The position numbers and the translations under genes are program-made. Below, piece after piece: positions 11,610-26,000 of a stretch of 64,000 bases of DNA. The DNA is from Caenorhabditis elegans (lineage: Eukaryota > Nematoda > Chromadorea > Rhabditida > Rhabditidae), in contig NC_003284.9 in the NCBI RefSeq assembly GCF_000002985.6, forward strand, positions 5,022,001 through 5,086,000, given 5' to 3'. The notes below the pieces were generated by a model, which saw only the letters and a list, made by a program, of their open reading frames with translations, was not told where the DNA came from and did not search any database. Positions within the stretch are counted from its first letter, which is position 1. Every line of letters starts with the position of its first letter.

Positions 11610-13516
11610 AAACTGTATTGAAAGCTTTTGTAGACCAATTTGTTGTAGAAGTGGATCCGTGGTGTTGAATTAAGTTGAATATGGCAATCGTTTCTACCGA
11701 AACTTGTGGATTGAAAAATTGGGGGGGGGGGGGGGGAGTAGAATATAGAAATAAACAAACACCCCTAGCAATAATGCATTTGTATGAGTGAGAGAGAGAC
11801 ACCGATTTGTAAATGTGGGTGCGAATACAATAAATGGATGGCGTGCGCGAATATAGCGGTTGGTCTGGTTTTGTTATGATGCGAAGAAAATATAAAAAAT
11901 GAAGATGTGAGGAGGGGATCAGTTTATTAACACGCGTGATTCCTCTTCTTCGGACATGTAATCTGAAAATCAGAACTTGTTTAGTAGGAATATTCAGCTG
12001 GAAAACAAGAGCTTGTACAACAATAGTCTCATTTGGCAAGTTTATCAAAACAAAAATTGTTTGTCTTTTCATTTGTTGTGTATCGCTCCCCCCTCTTCTC
12101 ACTGACCCCACGACGGATTATAATTCGGTGCGCGGCGGGCGGCACTTGTTCCTGACGGAGTAATGCGACGCCGAGACGGCTCATTAGAGGATTTGCAAAA
12201 CGAAGGAGGAAACGACAAATTGCCAAAGGAAATGAAGTGAACGAGAAGGGTTTTGAGAGCCTGTTTGTCACACGAAATGTCGAATTTTACGGACAGTGAT
12301 GTTGTTTGGCACTTGTTCAAAAATGTGTCGTAAGGAACAAAACAGGAATATCAAAATTCGTAGCTTTTGAGATTCAATAAAAGGAAAGTGATACTTCTGC
12401 TACATAATTATTATCAAAATGTTGTAGATATAAGCGGAACTTATGCTTGGTAATTTGCTTTTATTCCAAATATTTCAAAACTATTTGGCGTTTCAAATTT
12501 GGTTTTTCAGATTTGAGAGCTTTTATACGTCTCCTTAATTCAGGAAAGTTTTCGCAATGTAGCAATATTTCAAAGTTGGCAATCGCTGAAAACGCAAAGT
12601 ATCGTCAGTGAGGAAAATAGTTTGAAACCGCTCCTAGGAATCAAAACCTTTTTTTAATTTTTTTAAAATTTAAATCCAAAAAATAGTAAAAACTCAGTTT
12701 TCTTCTATCACGATTTGCCACAATTTGTAATTTTTTAAATAAATTTCCACAATTTTTTAATGCCCTACAAGTGGAATTTTGGAGAATTTGCCAATTTACC
12801 AAAATGTTGACTTACAAAAATTCAACATTTGTGGCAGTATTGATTTATGCTGTTCGGTTCAGTTGGTAAATAATTGACGTGAATCCTAAATTATTTTCAA
12901 AGTAGGTTGAGCAAGTTTGACATAGCTGAATCTGCGGAATTCCGGATATCTTCATTTTCGAAAATTTTATTTTTTATTTGTTTGTCCTCATCGAAGAATT
13001 TATGAAAGAGAAAGGATCTAGTGATCTTTGTTGAAGATTTAATTTATTGAAAATCAGAAAAAGACCAAATATAGTACAGCATCAGATTAATTATTATCAT
13101 CATGGTACGAAAAAAATCTCGAATTTATGAATCATGGAGAGAAACTAAAAACGTGTAAGAACGACACAAAAAAAGATTCCCGCGAAGTCACAACTGCAAT
13201 TCGTCGGAAAATTGTATACCTATAAGAGACAAAGCGAAGGAGGAGTGGAAAATGACAGTGAAGAGTGTGGGTGAACAGTTTTACAAGTAAAAAAGGAGGA
13301 GGAGAAGAAGATGGATGAAAATGAATAATAACTGCAATTATTAGAATAAAGAGTTTAACTGAAAATTATAATCCAAAATTTAAACTTTAAAATTTAAAAT
13401 TCAAAATTCATAAAAAGACAAAAACTGAAAATGTGATGGGAGTGAGAAAACGAGACCATAATTGAAAAAGAAAAGATGAATACGATGTAATGTTGTTATT
13501 CGGCGGTCTTAGAAAT
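11610..13516. other. intergenic region with poly-G tract and promoter-like segment
   Basis: Spacer between the small membrane-protein gene and the 3' end of the mucin-like gene, both on the minus strand. It contains a 16-base G run at 11721-11736 and a GC-richer segment at about 12060-12200 that may be promoter of the membrane-protein gene. No exon with consistent phase was found. Confidence 0.4.
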
Positions 13517-15708
13517 CTACTCGTCATCCTCATCTTTTCTTCCCCCTGCAGCTGGAGCACTGTCGACTTCGGCGGACTCCTTCTGATCCTCAAGAAGAGG
13601 AGCAATCGTGGTCAGCTCTTTCTCATCAACCGTCGACAAGTTTTCTCTTTCCTCCTTCCTGTAATTAAAATTTGTTTTAGATATGTTAATCGGTAAATTT
13701 AATTACTTTTTGTTAAACATGTAAACTCCGGCTCCAACCAATCCAGAGAAAACGAAACCAGCAATGACCAACGGGATGAAATTGAATCCACTCTCAGACT
13801 TCTTCATTTTCTGGAAATAACTTCTTTTTTTCATATTTTTTATCATTACAAACCTTGCTCTTCACAGCCATAGTAGTAGTTCTGGAGAGCTCGGCTGGTG
13901 CCTCGGTAGCTTGTTTCTCAGAGAAGAATGCTTCATCAGCTCCTGCTCCTTCATCATCATCATCCTCATCAGAGTCTGGTGGTCCGGAGAACAATGTCTT
14001 CTTAGTGCCCTCGACAGTCTTCTCAGATGAAGCTTCCGATGAAGAATCAGATTCTGAAGTCGATTTTTCGTCGGTCTTTGAATCGGACGAAGACGAGGAT
14101 TTGCTCTTCTTATCATCGTCATCTTCTTCGCTGTCTTCCTTCTTTTGTTTCTTGTCCTTTTTGTCTTTTTTGTCCTTCTTGTCCTCCTTCTTCGGCTTCT
14201 CTGTAGATTGTTCTGTGGATTCTTCAGACGTTGGTGTGGATTCCGATGACTGTGGCTCCTCGCTAGTCTCTGGTGATTCCGATGATTCTTCCGTTGATGG
14301 TTCTGGGGTTGTGGTAACCTTTTCCTCCTTAGTCTTTTTGTGAGACTTCTTAGAGTCCTTCTTTGTTGATGCTTCAGTCGTGGTGGTAGTGGTCTTTGAA
14401 GACTTGTGGGTCTTTGCAGGCTTTGTGGTGGTCTCTTCTTCCTCACTTTCCTCGGTGGTCTCAGATGTTTCCGAACTAGTGGTAGTAGCCTCCTCCGATG
14501 CTTCAGTAGACTTCTCTTCTTCGGTAGATGCTTCCGTAGACTTCACTGTTTGCTCCTCTTCAACCGAGACTTCTGTAGAAGATGTAGTAGTGACCTCCTC
14601 GGCAGATACATTTCCAGACTCTTCTTCCGTCGTCTTATTTTCTTCAGACGATGGGGTTTCAGTCTCGGCACTTTCAGCAGGAGCGGCTGTTGTGGTCGTT
14701 TTGACAGCCTTTTTCGATTCAGTCTTTTTCTTCTCGGATTTCTTGGTGCTAGCTGGTTCCTCTGTGGTTTTTGGAGCATCGGTAGTTTTTGTGGACTTTT
14801 TCTTGTGAGATTTCACTGTTGTGGTTTCCTCTTCAGAATCGTCATCATCTGTAGCTGGGGTTGTGCTGAAAATAGAGATGTTGTTTTTGATTTTGCAAAA
14901 TCTGAAGTATATGTATACCTTTTTAAATGCCTGCGTGCACGAGTGAGAAGACAGTTCTTATTTTCCAAGCAGCAACATCCGCCCTGAAAATCAAAATTGA
15001 AAACTGATGCTAGATAACCGGGAACTTACAAGAACAGTATCCGAACACTGTGGCATTCCGGAACATTCTGCTTTTGTCAGGCATTTCTCGATCAATCCAA
15101 TCTGAAAATGTATTTCAACCTCTGTCCCTAAACTGGGTATATATTTTCCAGATCCGTTGTACTTATTCACTTAATTTCATAGTTTGGCTTGATGAGGTCA
15201 AGTTCAGTGAACCGAGAAATTGACTGGTACTTGTTCAATAAAATGGTGTGTATACATGCCTTTTCGGATAATAATTACATAGCGATTCGTTCACTACACC
15301 AAAAACATTTATAGTACTACACAATTATCTAATCTGTGAGCGGAAGTGAGTGGGCAGTACACAAAGTACAATAGAAAGGAGCAATTGCCGCTGTTGTGGT
15401 AACTACGAATTTATTCATTATGGACCTTTGAAAGACTTACCTCAGTCACTCGTCTTAGCCCACTTTGGCAATGGAATTTCTGAAAGTTGAAATTTTGTTT
15501 AGAGTATTTAGACCTTTTGAGTTTTGCATTTTCAATTTGCCTAGTTGATACAACTGATAAGGGAATTATTGTATCGGAACGTGTAATTATGTTAGAGATG
15601 GTTCTCTGATCACAAAACATCAAATATTTCTGCTGTAAAAAGAAAAAAACGTAAACTTACAGTGTACGCGACTTTCGCAAGAATCAACAGGATAATAAAC
15701 AATTTCAT
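13517..15708 (-). CDS. mucin-like Ser/Thr/Lys/Asp-rich membrane protein
   Basis: About 490 aa. Minus-strand exons: 15708-15661 (signal peptide MKLFIILLILAKVAYT), 15479-15441, 15101-15030, 14983-14919, 14865-13854, 13810-13707, 13658-13517; all phases agree. Exons 2-4 form a small Cys-rich domain (eight or so Cys, including CCC) directly after the signal peptide. The long fifth exon is very low complexity: Thr runs, TTE/STE, SSE, repeated KKDK, DDDD. It offers many O-glycosylation-like Ser/Thr next to acidic and Lys-rich blocks. A transmembrane helix (FIPLVIAGFVFSGLVGAGVYMF) lies in exon 6 and a short acidic cytoplasmic tail ends RKDEDDE and stop. The architecture suggests a cell-surface mucin or sialomucin-like protein. 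The opposite strand of exon 5 is also open because of its Ser/Glu codons; I treat that as shadow. Family not recognised beyond this. Confidence 0.8.
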
Positions 15709-18700
15709 GATTTCGATCGCTTTTCTATAATCGGCGTTCGACAGAAGAAGTTGGAAATTACCTAACCAAGGAGCTGAAAGAATTTAGAAATTAATTTTTA
15801 ATTTGAAAACTCACTGATAAAAAATGAAACGAAAGTGCTTGAGAATTAATGTATTCTACATATTATGACGTAAAGCATTATTTGCAGAAACGATTTAAAC
15901 ATGAAAACTGTTCAGAACACACTGAAAGGAGACCGTAAAACTACGTTTTATGTTGAGAAATGACGAAAACAGTGGGAGGGTGACAATGATCCCGGGGGCC
16001 GTTGACAAAAACAACTTGCACCCGCTGTCTAGTGTTGAGCTGATAAATCTGGGTGGGCGGCGAACAGAGGTTACTTTTTAGCAATGATAGAACAAAATTG
16101 CGAAATAATGAACTTGATGGACAAGATCAAAAATCTTTCAAAAAAAAGTGTTGAAAGAAATTTCTCATACTTTTATTATCTCAACCGAATTGTTTCTATT
16201 AGTGTTGCTCAACTTTAGATGCTCATATTTGAATTATCAACTAAAACAATATTTTTCAATCATTTTTATATAGTTTTGTGATTAGCTATTAATTGACCAG
16301 CGACAGCCGAATCAGCTGAAATTTTTTCAACAAACTAGTGTCCCTACAGAGTACTTTCGCTGTATTTTATCGTACTACTACAGTACATCTATCATGCAGA
16401 ACTACAGTAATTCTACAGTACACTACAGTATCAGTACTACACAGTACTACACACTACCGCACCCCGATCCTCACCCTAATAATTCACTAATCACAACGTC
16501 AACTAATTTCTTTCAAAAACTACATAGTCTACAAACTATGAACACACGGAATGAGCGCTATATATAAATACATTTAGTAATTGATATTTTTGAAATCAAA
16601 TTTCAAGTTGAAAGAATGGGTGTAATACTAATAGAGGAAATAATGCATTTACCAAATGTAGAAGGAAGATTTAAATTCAATTATTAGCTGCCAATTTCAT
16701 TAACTGATCAGCTTATTTTATGAAAATGTGAACTTCATTTGGATTCGATGATTGAAAAAAAAATCCACTTTGTAGCTTGATTTGCAAAAAATTCAAAATA
16801 CAGAGAGCGTGAACGCAGCAATTATTCGCATCAAAGTGACTGGGAGATTTGACGCATTGCACACTGTGCGACATCGTAAAACCAAACCACCACACCCGAG
16901 AATGTAGCACATCTGGCGACCTGGGCTTTGGAGATTCCGGCGGATATTCAAAACTTGTTGCCAGCCTGGAGTCAGTTGGCCTGAATGCGCATAAACAATG
17001 CGACACGGCGAGCTGAAGGCAGAAGACAAAGTACCGACAAGTTACCAGTGATTGACACTATCTGACAATCGGACCTCTTTTCTGGGATTGAAATTAGAGA
17101 AATGATGATAGGAAATGACACCGACACGCGGAGACGAACACATTACAACTTTTGTTGTGAATGGTCACTGACAAAACAATGGACAATGCAATGCAAGCGA
17201 GGGGGGAGCACTGGTGATTGGCTGAAAATTGGCTGAAATTGCGTTTAGACAGACGTTCGTAAGAACTGTATTGGGATGATGATGATGCAAGAAATTCAGT
17301 GTAGTTCAAGTTGACAAACACCACAATCTTACGTTGGCTCTCGTTGAACCAATCGGGAAGCTGCGTGCTCGTGGAGTAGTTGTAGGAGGACAAAAACTAA
17401 CAGGAAACCGAGAGGGGAAATTAGGTTTTTCACATTTTCACGTGACTTTATACTCAATTAATTAATGAAGCTTTAAAGGATCGTTGACACCACCACTTGA
17501 GAGTAACAAGACAGGATAGAGATCAAGAGCTACCAGTAGGGAGAAGGTCAAGAGTATCAGGTATTAAACAAATGGGTACATGACTTTTCAGTTATCGTAG
17601 AAAGTGGGAAGAAAAAGAGACGTGTTGGGACCCTATCAAATTACATTCAACAATGTCGTGGGAGTTTTTTAAAACAATTAATATAGGTGATGGGTATTCA
17701 GAAGGCTCATAAGGAAAATTATACCACACAACTTTCACCATTCTTCAAATTTCGCTTTAAATCATTGAAACTTAATCACAATAACTTTATGAGACGATTA
17801 GAACATTTTTCTAAACTTTTCACAATGTTATATTTTGCAACAAAACATTGAAATGGCTGATTTGGTTATTAAATAAAACCTGATTTCCAACCGCCTGCGA
17901 CTGGAAAAATTTGCCAAAATTTGAGAGTTTAGTTAAATTTCCTAAAAAATTTTGAACCGCTTAAAAAATGTTTAAGAAAGTTTGAACAAATCTCATTACG
18001 AAATTTCTTTATTTAAAATTTGAAATTTGTACTATAAAAGCGAAAAAGCTAGAGCCGATACTCCTCGTTAAATTTTTTTAATTTGTCGAACAAATAGTCT
18101 GGAGCAAGAAACAATGAAAATCTATGAAAATGTAAAAATACTATGATCCAAACTTGTCACGACCACATTTCCGGTAAATGTTTGCGGTCCACAAAAGTGC
18201 ACACAGTCGGCGGTGAAGACGTAAAGGTGCCCCTCCCGAAAATAAAGGAGGGCGGAGGAGTGCATGAAGAAGAGGAAGTGACCCACATTAACCTCCCAAC
18301 CACACTATTTACTCGCAACACTATTAATACAGTTCGCGCTTGTAAAGAAATTGGGCATTTTGCAAAATGCGGGACATAGTGACGGCTGTTGGAAAACCCT
18401 ACCTACTGGGTTTCCTTTCAATTTCTATTGTATTTGGAGACATTAACTTTTCCGCAAATAAGACCTTTGACGAAACACAACTTGAGAGTAAAACGGCGGT
18501 CTCTCCGATTAAAGGTGTTCCTCAGAAAATGGAAAATGGAGGAATGAAATCGGGAGAGTACACAATACTCAATGCTTTGAAAACCTCTTGGAACTAGATT
18601 AACCGGGGATTACTCATAGTTATAAAAGTTTATAAACACTTCTGAAAAAGTGGTCAAAGCAGTGGGCGGTTACGGACCACGTTTATGACTCACAGCGGGC

Positions 18701-21700
18701 CAAAGCATCAACCAAGACCCTAAACGACATTACACTCGGATCTCGCTAGGTCCGTGAGAACGGGAAAAATGAGCGAATTCTCGTCCCAGAATTATCAAAT
18801 CTACTCCTGAAGTAGAACCAGATGTTGAGTGGATAAGTGGGGTGAGTTTGCTAACTATCAATTTGCGGATAGTGCATACTGCCTTCGCGCAACGAACAGA
18901 GATACTCGAGGGAGGAACTGAAGGGAAAAAAAAATTGAGCAATGTTAGGGAAACCAACCAAACTTGCGTATTATCACTAGCGCAACACTCGATTTGGATG
19001 GAAATCGTCGGCATTTTTTAAGGGTAAACAATCTCGAGTACTCAAAATGGACTCAGGATTGGAAGCTTTGGGAATCTTAATACGTTCAATTTTCTCAGGG
19101 CTCATGAAATGTTCATTAGGAAGGCAGTGATGCACGAACCAGTTGCAAGCATAACAACCCCCTAATTAATCGTCAGGTAAGCGTCCAAACATTAAGCTCG
19201 GACATTTATAACACGCGAAGTAAGACAAATTCAATTCGAATTATTTTTCTGGAAAAATTAGTTCAAAAGTGTACGAAAATTCTGATAAAAATTGAGAACG
19301 CATACTGCAGTAGCCTGGTCAAGGAGTTAGTAGGATATAGAGGGTGGGTGTACATGGAATCAACACAGTAATTGAATAAATCTACACTGCACATGATTCT
19401 AGGGGGGGTGAACAACCACTTGAACAAGGCTCTAAGCCCAGGCGGCTCATTAATAAACTCTCGCACTGGGAGGTCGAAAGAAACAATACATATTATACAA
19501 GGGAGGTCCCCACTGGACTTGAGAGGGGGGTCTGAATTAATTTGTCAATGCATGAAGTCATGGTTTATTGCAAACTGATACATAGACGCATGCCCTCAAT
19601 TTGATACACTTTAGTAAATTGGTAGGGCTCACAGAGTTCATGAATTACAAACACTGAAAGAAAAATTCTAAAAATTGACAAATTATCGGAGATATGTCGA
19701 GTTTAGCCATCTCAACTTTGAAAACTGTTGTGAGTGTTAGAGAGATAAGATAGGAAGTAGCGAATTTTTGCGTGGGGCTTCTATTTGCTCACTCTAGTGC
19801 GTCAGATCATCAGCAAATTGATTGAACGAAAAAAAAGAGAAAATTGTTGGTACTTTTCACCATTATATGAAGTGTTATATTTTCATAGCTATTTTGATTT
19901 TGGAACTGTGGCTGAATGATATTTCCTAGTTATAGTGATGATAGTCTCAAAAAAAGTTGAATAAAAAGATTTGGTGTAGACGTTTTTATATATGGGCTCT
20001 TGTTTAGAGAGTTTTTGAAATTGCTCATTAGTAATGGTTATGTAAGTTAGACACATTGATTTAGCTTACTTCTAATAAAAGGTTTTTAGGTCATATTTTT
20101 AATAATTCACTTAGCCATATTACAAAAATATATATTTGTATATATGATACTTGTGTGTAGTTGATTTACCCCAAAATGTTCATAAATTTTGAAATTTGAA
20201 ACAATATTTCATTTCGTATTGTTAAGATTAGTTATAATAATTTCTAAGCCTAAAAGTAAAAATAGTATGAAAAAAGGTTAGCCCGCTGACTTTTACGAAA
20301 TTTAACCGATAGAAAACAAGTTCGGGTACAGGTGCATGTACCACTTATATTTTTAAATATCACTTAAATAGTAAAACATATTTTTGAAAGTTAAAAATAG
20401 ATCATCCTGAAAACAAATTTACCCGACCAAGCCACATTTGAGACAGAAACTTGTTGAAAACTGCCAGAGACAATGGGGGGGGGGGGTGTCACCGTTTTCG
20501 AGAACACAGTAAAGATTGTACTAAAACACTTGACAGCTTGGAATCGAAACGAGCAACGGACGGGGAGCAAAGGTATCGCACTAATGCGAGTAGGGGAATA
20601 CAGCAGACCTTTGAGGCCTTTTTTCTGGAAAGTTTCAAGTGGTCATCTCTTGAGTAAGTTAAACATAGTTCGCTTCAGTGGTAACATCTCAAGATCACCA
20701 GATAAGAAACTCTTTACTTGTGAACAAGTCGCTTGAACTCATTGCGTTTTTTTTTCTCTCGTTGAAGCTTCTCGAGAAGGGATATGATGCTCGATGCACT
20801 GTGCGTTCATCTTTGCAAGGTCGCGGATCACAGAAATTGAATGAGTGGTTGAATTTGAAGAGTGGGTGCAAAGAACTTTAGGATAGGGGACGACTGTAGT
20901 ACAGAAAAAAACGACAATTTGTTCGGAAACGATTGAGTGTGTGTCGATTTGCGGAAATTGAAATGCAATATATAGCAAAAGATCAAATGACAAGTGGATG
21001 TGAAATTGATCCGATAATTTCAGTATTGTTTGGGTCATTTATGAATTTATCAACTTTTTTTTCCCATCAACACGTAACAATTATTAAATTATAGACTTTA
21101 AAAACACTTTTAGACTAATGCAATTTATAAATTGTTGAAACTTTATCATATAAAGTTTTTTTTTGAAAGCAGAGCGAAATGTAAGCTTAAAATAGTTTAA
21201 TACTGTAACAACACGGTTCGTACAACATTTATCTTTAGATAAGTTTTTTTTCGCAAAACTGTGAATGAAAAGATTCTGGTTTGAGATTTTATCCGGTGCA
21301 ATATTATAATCTGCAAAAAATTTAAACGATTACCGATTATACTCAACTCAACAGTTTCTGGAAAACGCGTTGTGCTTTAATTACACTCATTTTCATTGAA
21401 AATTCCAAAAATGGACCCGCGAGGTTTCAACCGCTTTACTTTTTTTTTATTATTGTGATGTAGTATTCAAATTTTAGATTCATGCTATAACTATCTATAG
21501 CAAAAATGCTACTATTTGTAAAAATTTTCAATTTAACATGTAATGTTAAATAAATAAAACTTTGAAGATTACGACAATTTGTGTTTTTCCAAACAATTTT
21601 TAAATCTTATCCCGAATACTAGGCATCGTCAATAATTACTGGTTTCTGATAATCTGTATTAACTAATACAATTGCAACATACCCATTTCCTTCAGTTGCC

Positions 21701-22115
21701 AAAAAAAAATCTGGTTTGTGGATACCCGTTTTTCCCCAAACATCGGATATTATCAAAAATATAATGTGGTCAAAACAAGCATTTTTCAGTTTTCGTATTA
21801 ACGGTCTCATAGAATATATAATTTTTGAGGAAGCCAAGGTCACCTTGTTTTTGTCTTTTCTGTCTATAAACGTGGGAAATTGTGGCATCTTGTTTCTTGC
21901 AGCTTTCCCTTCTCACTTTCCAATGTCCACTGAGAAAATCGGATTGGAAAAAAGGCGTGGCTTTTCACCCCAAATACCCTATATCATCCCGCCAAAAAAC
22001 TTTCTTTGGATAGAAAAGGCTTTATATTTTTTGGGACAACCCTTCCACTTGACGACCCGGATATTTCTTTTCATCTTGGAGAGATCGGAGAAAACGTCTT
22101 CTGTCTTTTAGGATT
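15709..22115. other. gene-poor region
   Basis: About 6.4 kb with no gene I can support. It holds a cluster of CTACAGTA-like words at 16370-16460, GC-richer islands at about 16800-17010, 17110-17400, 18140-18300 and 18660-18960, and a 12-base G run at 20475-20486. A short minus-strand stretch at 17393-17316 reads like an exon (SSYNYSTSTQLPDWFNESQ with a donor after it) but I could not connect it to others. The last 200 bases should hold the promoter of the 22.1-kb gene. Confidence 0.4.
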
Positions 22116-22582
22116 ATGTCGTTGCGCACTATATCAATTGCCGTCGTTTTTATTATCACAGGTCAGTTTTCGCTTTCAAAACTAAATGTTTATTATCGCT
22201 TTGTGTTTTTTCAGCCCTTCTAGTTTCGGTTTCCGAAGCTAGATTTAAACGACAAACATATCAATATGACCCTTACCTCATGTCATTTGCTCATCCACAT
22301 CCGGGAACAAAAGTTCAACAAGGATATCTAGCTAGATATGCTCCACAAGATTGGCCAAAATGGTAATTTGGATTTTTTTTTGCTTGTTTTTTTTTTGGAA
22401 ATTGAGAATAATTTCCATTCTCAAAATTTATATATTGAAACACACAATTTTTATCAAAACTGTTCTGCAGGTACTCACGAAACATGATGAAGTGGACAGG
22501 AGAATCGCGATTCTCGCCGTACGACAAAACTGATGCCAGATATCCAAATTGGCATAATGAGTTTGCCAACAGAAGAGTGTAA
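22116..22582 (+). CDS. small secreted protein
   Basis: About 100 aa in three exons: 22116-22161, 22215-22362, 22471-22582. The start opens a signal peptide (MSLRTISIAVVFIIT then ALLVSVSEA). A dibasic site (RFKR) directly follows the predicted cleavage region, so propeptide processing is possible. The mature part is rich in Tyr, Trp, Pro and Arg (YDPYLMSFAHPHPG, ARYAPQDWPKWYSR, RYPNWHNEF) and has no Cys. This could be a neuropeptide-like or cuticle/antimicrobial-type secreted peptide; no family was recognised. The upstream 100 bases contain a TTGGATAGAAAAGG GATA-type motif and a TATA-like TTTATATTTTT. Confidence 0.75.
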
Positions 22583-23060
22583 AATGAAATAATCATTATC
22601 TCCATCTACATGCCATCTCTTAATTTATTGATATCAATTTATGTTACGGAATTTTAGTGCTTTTCTGTATGTATACTAATATTATAATGACAACGTTAAT
22701 TTAACAATAACATCTTTCACGTGATAAATATAAACTGTTGACATTCGTTTTTTGTTGTTCGAAACCGACCCTATGTATAGTGCTAAAACGTCTAAATTAT
22801 ATCTTCTCTCAAAAAAAAAAGAATTCCAGCTCAAAGTGATTTGAACCGATTATTACCATAATTTCACCTTTCATAACTTTTGGAAGTTGACCAATAAGTT
22901 TTTTTCTATTTTTTCATTATATAGCAATTGTTTTGTGTTTAATAATCTAAGAGTTTGGACCTGCAAAAATGTTCGAATTGAATCAAAAAGTGCATTTCGA
23001 AAAATCGGGCAATATCTCAAAAGTTTGACTGAAAATTTTGAAAACTCTGAAATTTTTTGA
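22583..23060. other. 3' flank and transition into satellite
   Basis: AT-rich 3' flank. Near 22970-23070 some phrases (CATTTCGAAAAATCG, TGAAAATTTTGAAAAC) may be a decayed satellite unit preceding the clean array. No coding signal. Confidence 0.35.
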
Positions 23061-26000
23061 AGTGTTGTATTTTTATTATTAAATGAAAACTACCATTTAT
23101 AGGCAAAAATAGATGGATTTTCGTAATTGTGAAAATTCATAAATCTCTTCAAAGTAACTTTTTTTGAAATGTCTTTCAGAAGCTTTGTAGTAAATTTCAA
23201 GCTCTTTCAGAATATATTAACAATATTCCAGTAGGTACAAGAAGCTTCACGTAGTTACAGTAATAGTACATTTTCAGCCCTACCTTTTAGTGCGTATTTT
23301 GTTATTAAATGAAAACTACCATTTATAGGCAAAAATAGATAGATTTTCCAAACTTTAAAAATTCATAAATCTCTTTAAAGTAACTTTTTTTGAAATGTCT
23401 TTCGAAAACTTTTTAGTAAATTTTAAGCTCTTTTAGAATATATTAACAATATTCCAGTAGGTACAAGAAGCTTCACGTAGAAATAGTACATTTTCAGCCC
23501 TACCTTTTAGTGCGTATTTTATTATTAAATGAAAACTACCATTTATAGGCAAAAATAGATGGATTTTCCAAACTTTGAAAATTCATAAATCTCTTCAAAG
23601 TAACTTTTTTATAAATGTCTTTCAGAAACTTTGTAGTAAATTTTAAGCTCTTTCTGAATATATTAACAATATTCCAGTAGGTACAAGAAGCTTCACGTAG
23701 TTACAGAAATAGTACATTTTCAGCCCTACCTTTTAGTGCGTATTTTATTATTAAATGAAAACTACCATATATAGACAAAAATAGATGAATTTTCGTAATT
23801 GTGAAAATTCATAAATCTCTTCAAAGTAACTTTTTTTGAAATGTCTTTCAGAAACTTTGTAGTAAATTTTAAGCTCTTTCTGAATATATTAACAATATTC
23901 CAGTAGGTACAAGAAGCTTCACGTAGTTACAGAAATAGTACATTTTCAGCCCTACCTTTTAGTGCGTATTTTATTATTAAATGAAAACTACCATATATAG
24001 ACAAAAATAGATGAATTTTCGTAATTGTGAAAATTCATAAATCTCTTCAAAGTAACTTTTTTATAAATGTCTTTCAGAAACTTTATAGTAAATTTTAAGC
24101 TCTTTCTGAATATATTAACAATATTCCAGTAGGTACAAGAAGCTTCACGTAGTTACAGAAATAGTACATTTTCAGCCCTACCTTTTAGTGCGTATTTTGT
24201 TATTAAATGAAAACTACCATTTATAGGCAAAAATAGATGGATTTTCGTAATTTTGAAACATCATAAATCTCTTCAAAGTAACTTTTTTCAAAATGTCTTT
24301 CAGAAACTTCGTAGTAAATTTTAAGTTCTTTCTGAATATATTAACAATATTTCAGTAGGTAGAAAAAGCTTTACGTAGTTACAGAAATAGTTCATTTTCA
24401 GCCCTACCTTTTAGTGCGTATTTTGTTATTAAATGAAAACTACCATTTATAAGCAAAAATAGATGGATTTTCGTAATTTTGAAACATCATAAATCTCTTC
24501 AAAGTAACTTTTTTCAAAATGTCTTTCAGAAACTTCGTAGTAAATTTTAAGTTCTTTCTGAATATATTAACAATATTCCAGTAGGTACAAGAAGCTTCAC
24601 GTAGTTACAGAAATAGTACATTTTCAGCCCTACCTTTTAGTGCGTATTTTATTATTAAATGAAAACTACCATTTATAGACAAAAATAGATGAATTTTCCA
24701 AACTTTGAAAATTCATAAATCTCTTCAAAGTAACTTTTTTATAAATGTCTTTCAGAAACTTTGTAGTAAATTTTAAGCTCTTTCTGAATATATTAACAAT
24801 ATTTCAGTAGGTAGAAAAAGCTTTACGTAGTTACAGAAATAGTACATTTTCAGCCCTTCCTTTTAGTGCGTATTTTATTATTAAATGAAAACTACCATTT
24901 ATAGACAAAAATAGATGAATTTTCCAAACTTTGAAAATTCATAAATCTCTTCAAAGTAACTTTTTTATAAATGTCTTTCAGAAACTTTGTAGTAAATTTT
25001 AAGCTCTTTCTGAATATATTAACAATATTTCAGTAGGTAGAAAAAGCTTTACGTAGTTACAGAAATAGTACATTTTCAGCCCTACCTTTTAGTGCGTATT
25101 TTATTATTAAATGAAAACTACCATTTATAGACAAAAATAGATGAATTTTCCAAACTTTGAAAATTCATAAATCTCTTCAAAGTAACTTTTTTATAAATGT
25201 CTTTCAGAAACTTCGTAGTAAATTTTAAGTTCTTTCTGAATATATTAACAATATTCCAGTAGGTACAAGAAGCTTCACGTAGTTACAGAAATAGTACATT
25301 TTCAGCCCTACCTTTTAGTGGGTATTTTATTATTAAATGAAAACTACCATTTATAGACAAAAATAGATGAATTTTCCAAACTCTGAAAATTCATGAATCT
25401 CTTCAAAGTAACTTTTTTTGAAATGTCTTTCAGAAACTTTGTAGTAAATCTTAAGCTCTTTCTGAATATATTAACAATATTCCAGTAGGTACAAGAAGCT
25501 TCACGTAGTTACAGAAATAGTACATTTTCAGCCCTACCTTTTAGTGGGTATTTTATTATTAAATGAAAACTACCATTTATAGACAAAAATAGATGAATTT
25601 TCCAAACTTTGAAAATTCATAAATCTCTTCAAAGTAACTTTTTTATAAATGTCTTTCAGAAACTTTGTAGTAAATTTTAAGTTCTTTCTGAATATATTAA
25701 AAATATTCCAGTAGGTACAAGAAGCTTCACGTAGTTACAGAAATAGTACATTTTCAGCCCTACCTTTTAGTGCGTATTTTGTTATTAAATGAAAACTACC
25801 ATTTATAAGCAAAAATAGATGGATTTTCGTAATTTTGAAACATCATAAATCTCTTCAAAGTAACTTTTTTCAAAATGTCTTTCAGAAACTTCGTAGTAAG
25901 TTTTAAGTTCTTTCTGAATATATTAACAATATTTCAGTAGGTAGAAAAAGCTTTACGTAGTTACAGAAATAGTACATTTTCAGCCCTACCTTTTAGTGCG

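Noticed and set aside
13855..14808. Long + strand open frames opposite the mucin-like gene
   Set aside because: They are Ser/Val/Phe-rich shadows of the Glu/Ser/Thr codons of the minus-strand exon and have no splice or start support.
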